This document shows positions 52,047 through 61,016 of a stretch of 64,000 bases of DNA, one piece after another; the stretch's first letter is position 1, and every line of letters starts with the position of its first letter. The stretch comes from Dyella_B jejuensis (GTDB lineage: Bacteria > Pseudomonadota > Gammaproteobacteria > Xanthomonadales > Rhodanobacteraceae): contig NZ_JADIKJ010000012.1 of the NCBI RefSeq assembly GCF_044904675.1, positions 62,001 through 126,000 of the forward strand. The letters are read 5' to 3'. The notes beneath the pieces were generated by a model. The model worked only from the letters and a program-made list of their open reading frames with translations. It made no database searches and was not told the DNA's origin. The translations under genes and the position numbers were made by a program.

Positions 52047-54515
52047 ATGTCCGTATTACTGACCGTATTGGCGGCGCTCATTGCGACTGGCGCCTGCGCT
52101 TACCACCGCAGCAGCCTGCGCACTTGGGCCATCGCCACGATAGCCGTCACGCTGGTGGTTGGGCTGTTGACGCATGCCAGGGCCACCATGGTGGTACTGC
52201 TGATCATTGAACTGCTGATTGCCGTGCCGCTGCTGGTGGTGCCATTCCGGCGCAAACAGATCAGCGCGCCATTGCTGAAGATGTTCGCCAGGGTCACGCC
52301 CAAGCTTTCGGCTACCGAACAGACCGCGCTGGAAGCCGGCACGGTGGGATTCGAAGGCGAGCTGTTTTCCGGCAAGCCTGCCTGGCAAAACCTGTTGAGC
52401 CAGCCCAGGCCGGAATTGAGCGCGGAAGAGAAAGCCTTCCTCGACGGACCGGTGGAGCAGTTGTGCGGCATGCTCGACGATTGGCAGATCACGCACGAAC
52501 TGGCCGATCTGCCGCCGGAAGTGTGGGAGTTCATCAAGAAGCACAAATTCTTCGGCATGATCATTCCCAAGCAATACGGTGGCCTGGGTTTTTCGGCGCT
52601 GGCGCATTCGGCCGTTCTGCAGAAGCTCGCCACGATGTCGGCCACCGCAGCATCGACGGTAGCAGTGCCCAACTCGCTCGGTCCGGCGGAATTGCTGCTG
52701 CACTACGGTAGCGACGAGCAGAAAAATTTCTATCTGCCGCGCCTGGCGGTCGGCGAGGAAATTCCGTGCTTCGCACTCACCGGCCCGTATGCCGGTTCGG
52801 ATGCGACGTCCATTCCCGACTACGGCACGGTGTGCAGGCAGGTGGTCGATGGCGTGGAAACCATTGGCATGAAGTTGAACTTCGATAAGCGCTACATCAC
52901 GCTGGCACCGATCGCTACCGTGGTGGGCCTGGCTTTTCGGCTATACGATCCGGAACATTTGCTTGGCGACAAGGAAGACCTTGGTATCACGCTAGCCTTG
53001 TTGCCGCGTAGCACGCCCGGCCTGGAAATCGGCCGGCGCCATTTCCCGCTCAACGTGCCGTTCCAGAACGGACCGGTGCGCGGCAAGGATATTTTCGCGC
53101 CATTGTCGACCCTGATCGGTGGGCCGCACATGGCGGGCCATGGCTGGCGCATGCTGGTCGAATGCCTCTCCGTGGGCCGCGCCATCTCGCTGCCTTCCAA
53201 CGCCACCGGCGGCGTGCGCATGGCTGTGGCGGGCACCGGTGCCTACGCGCGCATGCGCAAGCAGTTCGGCTTGGCCGTGGCGCGCTTCGAAGGCGTGGAG
53301 GAAGCGCTCGCGCGCATCGGCGGCCTCACCTATGCCACGGCGGCGCTGTCGCGTGCCACGGCTGCCGCGGTGGATCGCGGCGAAAAGCCGGCGGTACCTT
53401 CGGCCATCGCCAAGTACCACGCTACCGAATGGGGGCGGGCGATCGCAGGCGATGCGATGGATGTGCATGGCGGCAAGGCCGTTCAGCTGGGGCCCAAGAA
53501 CTACGCAGGCCGCGCGTGGCAAGGCGTGCCCATCGCGATCACGGTGGAAGGCGCCAACATCATGACGCGCAGCCTGATGATTTTCGGGCAGGGTGCGATC
53601 CGCTGCCATCCTTACGTACTGAAGGAAATGCAGGCGTTGGCGATTGCCGATTACCACGAACGCTTGAACACGTTCGACCGCGCCCTGTTCGGACACATCG
53701 GTTTCGGCATCTCCAACGCTGTGCGCAGCTTTGTGCTTGGCATTACCGGAGCAAGCATCGGCGCGGCGGCTGGCGATGCGTATACGCGACGCTATTACCG
53801 CAAGCTCAATCGCTATTCCGCCGCGCTGGCCTTGTGCGCCGATACCTTCATGGGTGTGCTCGGCGGCAAGCTGAAGTTCAAGGAAAAGCTGTCGGCGCGC
53901 CTCGGTGATGTGTTGAGCTATCTGTACATCGCCAGCGCCATGTTGAAGCGTTACGAGGATACCGGCCGGCCTGAAGCGGATCGTCCATTGCTGGCCTGGG
54001 CTTTCCACGAATGCATGTGGCGCACGCAGATGGCGTTGGATGGCGCGATCCGCAATTTCCCGGTGCGTCCGGTGGCGTGGCTGCTGCACGTACTGGTGTT
54101 TCCGTTCGGTCGCCGCGAAGTGCCGCCTTCGGATCGCCTTGGCCGCCGAGTCGCCGCGATCATTACTGCGCCCGGCGAAGCCCGCGATCGACTGCTGGAG
54201 TGGGCATACCTCACGCCGACCGCCAATAACACCGTCGGCCGCATGAACCAGTTGCTGCCGGATGTGATCGCGGCCGAGCCGGTCGAACGCAAGTTCGGCA
54301 AGGCGCAGAAGGCCGGCCAGTTCACTTCGCGCGACTACGCTGGGCAACTGGATGAAGCCGTGCGCGCTGGCGTGATCGACGCCAGCGAGGCAGCCTTGCT
54401 CAAGCGTGTGCGCGAGGGCGTGTTCGAGTTCATCTCGGTGGACGATTTCAACCCGGAAGAATTGCGCTCGGCGATCACCCGTAACGACCTGAAGAAACTG
54501 GCCGATGCGGCGTAA
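52047..54515 (+). CDS. fadE: acyl-CoA dehydrogenase, FadE type
   Basis: First enzyme of fatty acid beta-oxidation, 822 residues, close to E. coli FadE (814) and longer than ordinary acyl-CoA dehydrogenases. The N-terminus has two hydrophobic segments (about 1-20 and 27-68) that anchor it to the inner membrane. The dehydrogenase core (about 85-560) shows LTGPYAGSDATS, GGLTYATAALSR, MDVHGGKAVQLGPKNYAGRAWQG and ITVEGANIMTRSLMIFGQGA; the FadE-specific C-terminal domain is complete. Electrons should go to ETF (etfBA) and ETF-QO in this window. It follows the hydrolase gene by one base, under likely TetR control. Confidence 0.95.
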   Translation: MSVLLTVLAALIATGACAYHRSSLRTWAIATIAVTLVVGLLTHARATMVVLLIIELLIAVPLLVVPFRRKQISAPLLKMFARVTPKLSATEQTALEAGTVGFEGELFSGKPAWQNLLSQPRPELSAEEKAFLDGPVEQLCGMLDDWQITHELADLPPEVWEFIKKHKFFGMIIPKQYGGLGFSALAHSAVLQKLATMSATAASTVAVPNSLGPAELLLHYGSDEQKNFYLPRLAVGEEIPCFALTGPYAGSDATSIPDYGTVCRQVVDGVETIGMKLNFDKRYITLAPIATVVGLAFRLYDPEHLLGDKEDLGITLALLPRSTPGLEIGRRHFPLNVPFQNGPVRGKDIFAPLSTLIGGPHMAGHGWRMLVECLSVGRAISLPSNATGGVRMAVAGTGAYARMRKQFGLAVARFEGVEEALARIGGLTYATAALSRATAAAVDRGEKPAVPSAIAKYHATEWGRAIAGDAMDVHGGKAVQLGPKNYAGRAWQGVPIAITVEGANIMTRSLMIFGQGAIRCHPYVLKEMQALAIADYHERLNTFDRALFGHIGFGISNAVRSFVLGITGASIGAAAGDAYTRRYYRKLNRYSAALALCADTFMGVLGGKLKFKEKLSARLGDVLSYLYIASAMLKRYEDTGRPEADRPLLAWAFHECMWRTQMALDGAIRNFPVRPVAWLLHVLVFPFGRREVPPSDRLGRRVAAIITAPGEARDRLLEWAYLTPTANNTVGRMNQLLPDVIAAEPVERKFGKAQKAGQFTSRDYAGQLDEAVRAGVIDASEAALLKRVREGVFEFISVDDFNPEELRSAITRNDLKKLADAA

Positions 54516-54539
54516 TCGCCGACTACGGATTCATTGACC

Positions 54540-54561
54540 GGCGGCGGCTTCGGCCGCCGCC
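54540..54561 (+). terminator. GC-rich hairpin after fadE
   Basis: Perfect 9-bp stem GGCGGCGGC / GCCGCCGCC with a very stable TTCG tetraloop, 24 bases after the fadE stop. It lacks a T-tail. Confidence 0.55.
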
Positions 54562-54811
54562 AGCGGAGCGTGCGGTAGGCGCGTCGTTGTTGTCATGGCC
54601 TATGCCGAAAGCCAATACGGCAAAATGACGATATGTGAGCGACGAATACAACAGCCAGCGCCGCCATGTCGTCGCTGTGGTCGGGGTACTGAAGGCGACG
54701 TTTCCCGACATGTAGCTCCCTTGGGGTTCCCCGCAGCAGGCTAGGGCCATGCCTGCGACGAGCGCAGCGCCCTATGCCACGCAGAAGCCGGCAAGTTGCC
54801 CACCGAGGTTT

Positions 54812-55807
54812 TCAGGACGCCAGCACGCAACTGTTCTTGCCGTTTTCCTTGACCTGGTATAGCGCACGGTCCGCGGCCTGAATGAGGGCTTCGTCGGAAT
54901 CGACGGCTTCATTCCACAATGCGATCCCGATACTGGCGCTGACATGCGCAACGATATCGCCATGTTGACCGTGAAGCGGATACGGCTGTGCAAGCGTATC
55001 GCACAGATGCTGGCAACGCTCCATCAACGCCGGGAGATCACTGGCGTTCTCGAAGATAAGTGCGAATTCATCGCCGCCAAGGCGAGCGACCGTGTCGTGG
55101 ACGCGCACGTGGTGGTTCAGGCGCGCGGCAATGGCTTGCAGCAATGCGTCGCCGGCAGGATGGCCGTGCGTATCGTTCACTGCCTTGAAGCCATCGATGT
55201 CCACCAGCGCCAGCGCAAAATGCTGGTCCTGTCGTGGGCCGCGCTGCATCGCCGAACGCAGCCGATCATGGAACAGCACGCGATTGGGCAGGCCGGTCAG
55301 CATGTCATGGGTTGCCTGATGGCGCACCTTGGCCTCGATGCGCTGGCGCTCGGCGATTTCCGCGTGCAGTTGCTCATTGCGTGCGAACAGTTCGTCCATG
55401 GCTTGCTGCAGTTGCATGCGCGCACTGTGCAACTCCAGGAATACGCGCACTTTCGACTGCAAGATCACGTCATTGATGGGCTTGGCGATGTAGTCGACCG
55501 CGCCGGAACGGTAGCCCTTGAGCCGGTTCAGATCGTCCGCGTAAGCGGCAGTGACGAAAATCACGGGGGTGTCGCGTAGCTGGTCCGCTTCGTTGAGTAG
55601 CGCCGCCACTTCGAATCCGTCCATGTCGGGCATGTTCACATCGAGCAGGATGAGCGCGAATTGCTGGTCCAGGCATAGCGACAACGCTTCGTTGCCGCTG
55701 CTGGCTTCGACCAGTTGCGCGCCGCAGTCGGCCAGCAGCCGGCGCATCGCCACCAAATTGGCGTGCGTATCATCGACCACCAGGATCTTGGGAGGAGACA
55801 TGGTCAT
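54812..55807 (-). CDS. response regulator with diguanylate cyclase output (REC-GGDEF)
   Basis: A 331-residue protein. The receiver domain (about 5-122) starts KILVVDDTHANL, has the phospho-acceptor aspartate in ILLDVNMPDMDG and ends with the lysine motif AVDYIAKPI. A coiled linker leads to a GGDEF domain (about 165-331) with ARLGGDEFALIFE intact, so it should make c-di-GMP when phosphorylated, as PleD or WspR do. The ATG at 55807 overlaps the cheB stop as ATGA, which fixes the start. It is the last gene of the leftward operon kinase-cheR-cheB-this gene, with the hybrid kinase as probable phosphodonor. Confidence 0.92.
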   Translation of the reverse strand: MTMSPPKILVVDDTHANLVAMRRLLADCGAQLVEASSGNEALSLCLDQQFALILLDVNMPDMDGFEVAALLNEADQLRDTPVIFVTAAYADDLNRLKGYRSGAVDYIAKPINDVILQSKVRVFLELHSARMQLQQAMDELFARNEQLHAEIAERQRIEAKVRHQATHDMLTGLPNRVLFHDRLRSAMQRGPRQDQHFALALVDIDGFKAVNDTHGHPAGDALLQAIAARLNHHVRVHDTVARLGGDEFALIFENASDLPALMERCQHLCDTLAQPYPLHGQHGDIVAHVSASIGIALWNEAVDSDEALIQAADRALYQVKENGKNSCVLAS

Positions 55808-56373
55808 GCCAGGCACAGGCGGTTAAGCAAAGGGGCGATATCGGCAAGGGCAACGCAGTGATCCGCTCCGGCAGCGTCCAGCGCTGCCTGCGGCATGGCC
55901 GGCGCTTCCGCATCGGCGGGGGACTGCACCACGGCCAGGCCGCCGAGCTGGCGAATCCGCCGCAGGCCGTCGGCACCATCGGCATTGCCGCCGGTGAGGA
56001 CCACGCCGACCAGTGTTTCGCGCCATGCCTCGGCGGCCGAGTGAAACATGACGTCGATGGACGGCCGCGCGTAATTCACGCGCGGATCGATCGACAGGGC
56101 GAAATGCAGATCGTTTTCCACCAGCAGATGGTAACCGCTGGGCGCCAGTTGCACGACGCCGGACTGCACAGAATGGCGCTCGGCCGCTTCCACTACGGGC
56201 AGCGCCGAAACACGCGCCAGTACCTCGCACAGCAGGCTCATGCTATCGGAACGGCTGTGGCAGCACACCAGGATGGCCTGCCGCAGCCGGCCGTCGAGGC
56301 CGCCTATCACCGCCTTGAGCGCATCCACGCCGCCAGCAGAGCAACCGATGACCAGGGCGGCTGGCGTGCTCAT
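55804..56373 (-). CDS. cheB: stand-alone CheB methylesterase domain
   Basis: A 189-residue protein corresponding to the C-terminal catalytic domain of CheB, without a receiver domain. The catalytic serine is in IGCSAGGVDALK, the histidine in CCHSRSDS, and the aspartate in LTGGNADGADGL. CheB removes methyl groups from glutamates of chemoreceptors; lone domains like this occur in non-flagellar signalling clusters. The ATG at 56373 (MSTPAALVIG) overlaps the cheR stop by four bases; the longer frame to 56577 is a shadow of cheR. No chemoreceptor, CheA or CheW gene is in the window, so the target is unknown. Confidence 0.9.
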   Translation of the reverse strand: MSTPAALVIGCSAGGVDALKAVIGGLDGRLRQAILVCCHSRSDSMSLLCEVLARVSALPVVEAAERHSVQSGVVQLAPSGYHLLVENDLHFALSIDPRVNYARPSIDVMFHSAAEAWRETLVGVVLTGGNADGADGLRRIRQLGGLAVVQSPADAEAPAMPQAALDAAGADHCVALADIAPLLNRLCLA

Positions 56374-57215
56374 GGCTTGAGATGATCCGGTTGGCCGCTG
56401 AGACGATAGATGCGCATCGGTTCGTCGAAAGGTGAGAAATCCTCGGCGGAACTGGCGTAATCCAGGCTTTCGCGCAGGCCCAGGCACAGAAATCCACCGC
56501 GCACCAGGCTGTCCCGGAACAGGGAGAGCGCGCGATCCTGCAAGGGATTGGAAAAATAGATCAATACGTTGCGGCACAGGATCAGGTGCGCTTCGCAGAA
56601 CACGCCGTCAGCCGCCAGGTTATGCGCAGCAAAGGTGACGTGACGTTGCAGGCGCTGATCGATCTTCAGCAGCTTATAGCGCGCGCTGTAATAGTCGGCC
56701 AGGGAGCGGCTGCCTCCGGAAGCGTGGTAGTTGCGTGACCATTGCTGTGCCTCCCGCGTCGAGTAAATGCCCTCGCGGGCCTGTTGCAGGGCGTACTCGC
56801 TGAGGTCGGTCGCAAAAATTTTCGAGCGCTCGTAGAGCTCGGCCTCTTCCAGCAGTATCGCCAGCGAATAGACCTCTTGCCCATGCGCGCAACCCGCCAG
56901 CCAGATATTGATCTGCGGATAGCAGGCCAGCAGCGGAAACACTTTCTCGAGCAAGGCGCGGAACATGGGCGGATCGCGAAACATGTCCGACGCGGGCACG
57001 GTGAGCCCCTCCAGTACGCTCGGCAGCAGCAATGGCTCGTGCATCACCCGTTCGATCAGGCCGCTGACGGTCTTGCATTCCAGTTGCTCGGCGAGTTGTT
57101 GCACGCGGCGCTTCAGCGAAGCGGGCGCGTATTGGCTGAAGTCATAGCCATGGCGGCGCTGCAGCGCCTGCACGAATAGCTCCACTTCGATGTTTTCCAG
57201 CTCTGGCGAGTACAC
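56370..57215 (-). CDS. cheR: CheR-type protein glutamate methyltransferase
   Basis: A 281-residue SAM-dependent methyltransferase of the CheR family. The N-terminal helical domain has LKRRVQQLAEQL, and the catalytic part has FRDPPMFRALLEKVFP, WLAGCAHGQEVYSLA (SAM site) and HLILCRNVLIYFS. It would methylate glutamates on a receptor-like partner. The GTG at 57215, 14 bases after the kinase stop, is preferred because it begins right before the conserved domain and has GATAGG upstream; the frame open upstream is within the kinase gene. With CheB it forms a methylation/demethylation pair placed behind a hybrid kinase. Confidence 0.9.
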   Translation of the reverse strand: MYSPELENIEVELFVQALQRRHGYDFSQYAPASLKRRVQQLAEQLECKTVSGLIERVMHEPLLLPSVLEGLTVPASDMFRDPPMFRALLEKVFPLLACYPQINIWLAGCAHGQEVYSLAILLEEAELYERSKIFATDLSEYALQQAREGIYSTREAQQWSRNYHASGGSRSLADYYSARYKLLKIDQRLQRHVTFAAHNLAADGVFCEAHLILCRNVLIYFSNPLQDRALSLFRDSLVRGGFLCLGLRESLDYASSAEDFSPFDEPMRIYRLSGQPDHLKP

Positions 57216-57229
57216 GATCGGCCTATCGC

Positions 57230-60200
57230 TCAGTCGCGCAGCCACACGTGCATCATCGACGCCAGCTTGTCCACGTCGACCGGCTTGGGCAGGTAATCGC
57301 TGGCGCCGGCATCCAGGCATAGCTCGCGGTCGCCGCGCATGGCCTTGGCGGTAAGCGCGATGATCGGAAGGTTGGCGAATGCGGGCTGGGCGCGAATGGC
57401 CCGCATGGCTTCGTAGCCGTCCATGCCGGGCATCATGATATCCATCAGCACCAGTTCCATGTGCGGATTCTCGGCCAGCGTCTGCAATGCCTTGTGTCCA
57501 TCCTGGGCCATGCTGACCTGCATGCCCCAGCCGCGGAGCACTTTGGAGAGCGCGAACAAGTTGCGCATATCGTCATCCACCAGCAGCACGTGATGGCCAT
57601 TCAGGCCCTCATGGCTGGTTGGGGTCGGGATCGGTCCGGTTGCTGCTGCGCCGCGAATGCTATGCAGGAACAGGCTCACTTCGTCCAGCAGGCGTTCGGG
57701 TGAACGCGCGCCCTTGATGACGATGCTATCGGTGTATTGCCGGATGCGCAGGTTTTCCTCGCGGCTGAGCTCGCGGCCGGAATAGACCACCACCGGGGGA
57801 ATACTGCCGCTGTTGGCGAGCTTTTCCAGCAAATCGATGCCCGACATGCCGGGAAGGCCAAGATCGAGCACGATGCAGTCGTAACCGGTATCGGTGATCT
57901 TCTGCAGCGCCTCTTCGCCGGACCCTGCTTCATCAATGGCCACATCGTCCTGGTTCAACAGAGTGCGCACGGCGCTGCGCGAACTGGCGTCGTCGTCCAC
58001 CACCAGCAGATGCCGTGTACGGCCCTTGGCGAAATGGAGCAGACGCTCGAAGGCGTCGTTGATCGCCTCGCGCGTGACAGGCTTGGTCAGGAAGCCGACC
58101 GCGCCAAGCTCGCGCCCGCGCCCAGGTTCGTCGGTGGCGGACAGGAAATGCACCGGAATATGCCGCGTGGCCGGGTCAGCCTTGAGGCGCTCGATTACCG
58201 TCCAGCCGTCCATGCCCGGCAGCATGACGTCGAGCAGGATGCCCACCGGATGATAGCGGCGAGCCAGTTCAAGGCCGCTTTCGCCATCCGGCGCATGCAG
58301 CATCCGATGGCCTTTTTGCCGCACGATATCGGAGAGGATGCGTGCGAAAGCCATGTCATCCTCGACGATCAGGATGACGCTGTCACCAGCGGCGACGCGA
58401 TCGCGATCGTCGTTTACGCCTTCGGTCGGCAGCAGTGCGCGCGTGACCGGCCGGGTCGCTGTGGCAGGCGCAACGGCAATGTCCGGTTCGACCGGCTCGC
58501 TGCGCTCGGGCAGCAGCAACACAAATTCGCTGCCCAGGCCGATCTCGCTGCGCAGGATGATATCGCCACCCAGCAATTCGGCCATGCGCCGCGAAATGCT
58601 CAGGCCCAGCCCCGTGCCGCCGAACTGCCGGCTGGTGCTGCTGTCGGCCTGCTCGAAGGCGTTGAAGATGCGTTCCAGCTTGTCCGGCGGTATGCCAATG
58701 CCGCTGTCTTTGACACTGATTGCCAAGAGCGGCTGGTCCTTCATCGCCGTGGGTAAGGGGAGGTCGCCGGCGGGCCGGCTGATGCAGACCCGGATCGAAC
58801 CTTTGGGGGTGAACTTGAAGGCGTTGGCGAGCAGGTTATTGATGATCTGTTCCAGCCGGTTGGGATCGGTATGGATGCTGACCGGCAGTCCGTCGGCGAG
58901 AGCGACTTCGTATTCGAGCTTTTTTTCACGTGCGACGTGATCGAAATTCCGGCGCAGGCTGCGCGCCAGGTTCTGCAACGGATGGTCCATCAGCGACAAT
59001 TCCATCTTGCCGGCTTCGATCTTGGACAGGTCCAGGATGTCGTTGATCAAGCGCAACAAGCTGGAGCCGGCATCATGGATGATGCGCGCCGATTCGATTT
59101 GCTCGGCGTCCAGATTGCCTTCGCGGTTGTCGGCCAGGCTGCGCGAAAGGATCAGCAAGCTATTCAGTGGCGTGCGCAGTTCGTGCGACATGTTGGCGAG
59201 GAATTCGCTCTTGTAGCGGCTGGCGCGCGCCAGTTCTTCCGCTTTCTGCGCCGTTTCCTGCTGCAGGGCTTCGAGCTGCTGCTTCTGGTGGCGCAGGGTA
59301 TCGGTTTTCAGGCGCAGCTCTTCATTGGATGCCTGCAGTTCGTCGGCCTGCACGCGCAGCTCTTCTTCGGAGGCCAGCAGGCGCTGCGATTGTTCTTCCA
59401 GCTCGATGGTTTTGGCATGCAGTGTGTCGTTGGCTTCGCGCAATGCCTGTTGCTGCTGGCGCATGGTGACGCTGGAGATACGCAGTTCATCGGCTTGTTC
59501 GCGGGTTTGTTCGAGCAGGTCCTGGGTGCTTATCGCGCGATTGAGGTTTTCCAGCGTCAACGCGGCCATCGGCAGCAATTCGTCAAGCAATTGCTGGCCC
59601 CAGGGCGTGGGCGCGGCGAAGCCCGCGAACTCCAGCACGCCGACCAGCTGCTCGCGCAACAGCAGCGGCAAAATGGTGATGTGGTTTGGCAGCGCCGTGC
59701 CGCTGCCGGAGTCGATACGCAAGTAATTATCCGGCGCATGGTCCAGCATGATCGGCTGCCGCGAGGCGGCGCACTGGCCAACCAACCCTTCGCCGGGCAT
59801 GTAGGCCTCGGGGCTGTTATGCAGGCGCAGCCCATAGCTGCCAAGCAGGTCGAGCCGATGGCTTGCCGCATCGTAGCCATAGAACAATGCGACGCCGGCC
59901 TGTACCAAAGGCGAAAGCTGGGTCACCAGCCGCTCGGCGAAATCGCGATGGCTGCCAGCCGCCTGCAGGCTGCCGGAAATGGAAGTGGCCTGATTCTTCA
60001 GCAAGGCCTGCTGTCCCGATTCGACGACCATTTGCTTGAATACTTGCAGCGCGCGCGAGATCTCGCCGATCTCGTCCAGCCGTTCAACCCCGCGGATCTC
60101 GATGGTGTGGTCGTGATTGGCCAGCCGGGTCATCAAGTCGGTCAGCCGGCGGATCGGGCGGCTGACCATGCGCGAGGTGAGCGAGATCACCAGCAGGCCC

Positions 60201-60862
60201 AGGGACAGGCCGATCAAGCCGGTGGCGATGTTTACATACAGCGTCTGCCGCAGCAGTGACTCCGCCTTGCGCGTGCGCACGGCCAGCAAATCACGCTCCG
60301 TAGCGCTCATTTCATCGAGGGCGTCGGTGTAATCCTCCACCCGTACCGTTCGGTGGGCCAGGTAGTCCGATTGGATGCGGGCTTCCTGCGCGGCTAGTTG
60401 CGGGTCATCTGGCTTGATGGCGGATTGGGGTGCGACGACCAGCTTTTGCAGCTCGAGATTCCACTGCGAAATCAGGGCCTGGATATGGTCGATGCGCAGT
60501 TGCTCGAGCGTACTGTCGGAAGTCAGCTCACGCAGCTGTTCGAGTTGTTCCTGGAACAGCTTGCCACTGCTATAGACACGTGCAAGTTCGGCCGGATGAT
60601 GAGTCAGCAGGAAGCCGCGCAGGCCGATTTGCCCGGACAACGCCGTGCGTTGCAAGGTCTCGATCTGCAACAGCACCCGATAGGTATGCTCGGACCAGTG
60701 GCGTGTTTGCGCCTGCCGATCCTGCGAATCGAGGGTAATCACGCTGTTGGCCAGGAACAGGCTCAGCAGCAGGCCGATCGCCAGCATGATCTTGTGACGG
60801 ATGGGCAGGTTGGCCAGCCACGAATATTTCCTGGGAGTCGACGTCACGCTGGAACTGGCCAT
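57230..60862 (-). CDS. hybrid histidine kinase CHASE3-HAMP-GAF-HisKA-HATPase-REC-REC-REC
   Basis: A 1210-residue inner-membrane sensor. Two helices (about 25-45 and 190-210) flank a periplasmic CHASE3-like helical domain. HAMP (about 210-262), GAF (about 290-440) and a long coiled coil (450-545) follow. The kinase core has NMSHELRTPLNS (phospho-histidine near 558) and an ATPase domain with NLLANAFKFTPKG and FGGTGLGLSISRRM. Three receiver domains come last, with aspartates in LLDVMLPGMDG, VLDLGLPGMSG and LMDIMMPGMDG. It heads the operon with cheR, cheB and the REC-GGDEF gene, so it probably drives c-di-GMP output. Its signal is unknown. Confidence 0.92.
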   Translation of the reverse strand: MASSSVTSTPRKYSWLANLPIRHKIMLAIGLLLSLFLANSVITLDSQDRQAQTRHWSEHTYRVLLQIETLQRTALSGQIGLRGFLLTHHPAELARVYSSGKLFQEQLEQLRELTSDSTLEQLRIDHIQALISQWNLELQKLVVAPQSAIKPDDPQLAAQEARIQSDYLAHRTVRVEDYTDALDEMSATERDLLAVRTRKAESLLRQTLYVNIATGLIGLSLGLLVISLTSRMVSRPIRRLTDLMTRLANHDHTIEIRGVERLDEIGEISRALQVFKQMVVESGQQALLKNQATSISGSLQAAGSHRDFAERLVTQLSPLVQAGVALFYGYDAASHRLDLLGSYGLRLHNSPEAYMPGEGLVGQCAASRQPIMLDHAPDNYLRIDSGSGTALPNHITILPLLLREQLVGVLEFAGFAAPTPWGQQLLDELLPMAALTLENLNRAISTQDLLEQTREQADELRISSVTMRQQQQALREANDTLHAKTIELEEQSQRLLASEEELRVQADELQASNEELRLKTDTLRHQKQQLEALQQETAQKAEELARASRYKSEFLANMSHELRTPLNSLLILSRSLADNREGNLDAEQIESARIIHDAGSSLLRLINDILDLSKIEAGKMELSLMDHPLQNLARSLRRNFDHVAREKKLEYEVALADGLPVSIHTDPNRLEQIINNLLANAFKFTPKGSIRVCISRPAGDLPLPTAMKDQPLLAISVKDSGIGIPPDKLERIFNAFEQADSSTSRQFGGTGLGLSISRRMAELLGGDIILRSEIGLGSEFVLLLPERSEPVEPDIAVAPATATRPVTRALLPTEGVNDDRDRVAAGDSVILIVEDDMAFARILSDIVRQKGHRMLHAPDGESGLELARRYHPVGILLDVMLPGMDGWTVIERLKADPATRHIPVHFLSATDEPGRGRELGAVGFLTKPVTREAINDAFERLLHFAKGRTRHLLVVDDDASSRSAVRTLLNQDDVAIDEAGSGEEALQKITDTGYDCIVLDLGLPGMSGIDLLEKLANSGSIPPVVVYSGRELSREENLRIRQYTDSIVIKGARSPERLLDEVSLFLHSIRGAAATGPIPTPTSHEGLNGHHVLLVDDDMRNLFALSKVLRGWGMQVSMAQDGHKALQTLAENPHMELVLMDIMMPGMDGYEAMRAIRAQPAFANLPIIALTAKAMRGDRELCLDAGASDYLPKPVDVDKLASMMHVWLRD

Positions 60863-60991
60863 GCGAAATCCCGCTAGGTGGCGATAAGTGCGCTCCTTGC
60901 CGCCGGCAAGCTCCGGGCGGCAGTCGCGGCAGCCAGATTAGCGAGATGCTCGGGCTGGCGGTAGCGGTCCCTCTGGTGAGGAACTGATGAA

Positions 60992-61011
60992 GGCCGCCGG
61001 GTGCGGCGGCC
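60992..61011 (-). terminator. hairpin just after prfC
   Basis: 7-bp stem GGCCGCC / GGCGGCC with a six-base loop, starting six bases after the prfC stop on the minus strand. The T-tail is weak. Confidence 0.45.
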
Positions 61012-61016
61012 CTCTC

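Noticed and set aside
58871..60259. 462-codon plus-strand frame opposite the hybrid kinase
   Set aside because: Antisense shadow of the HAMP-GAF-HisKA region, which has intact motifs on the minus strand.
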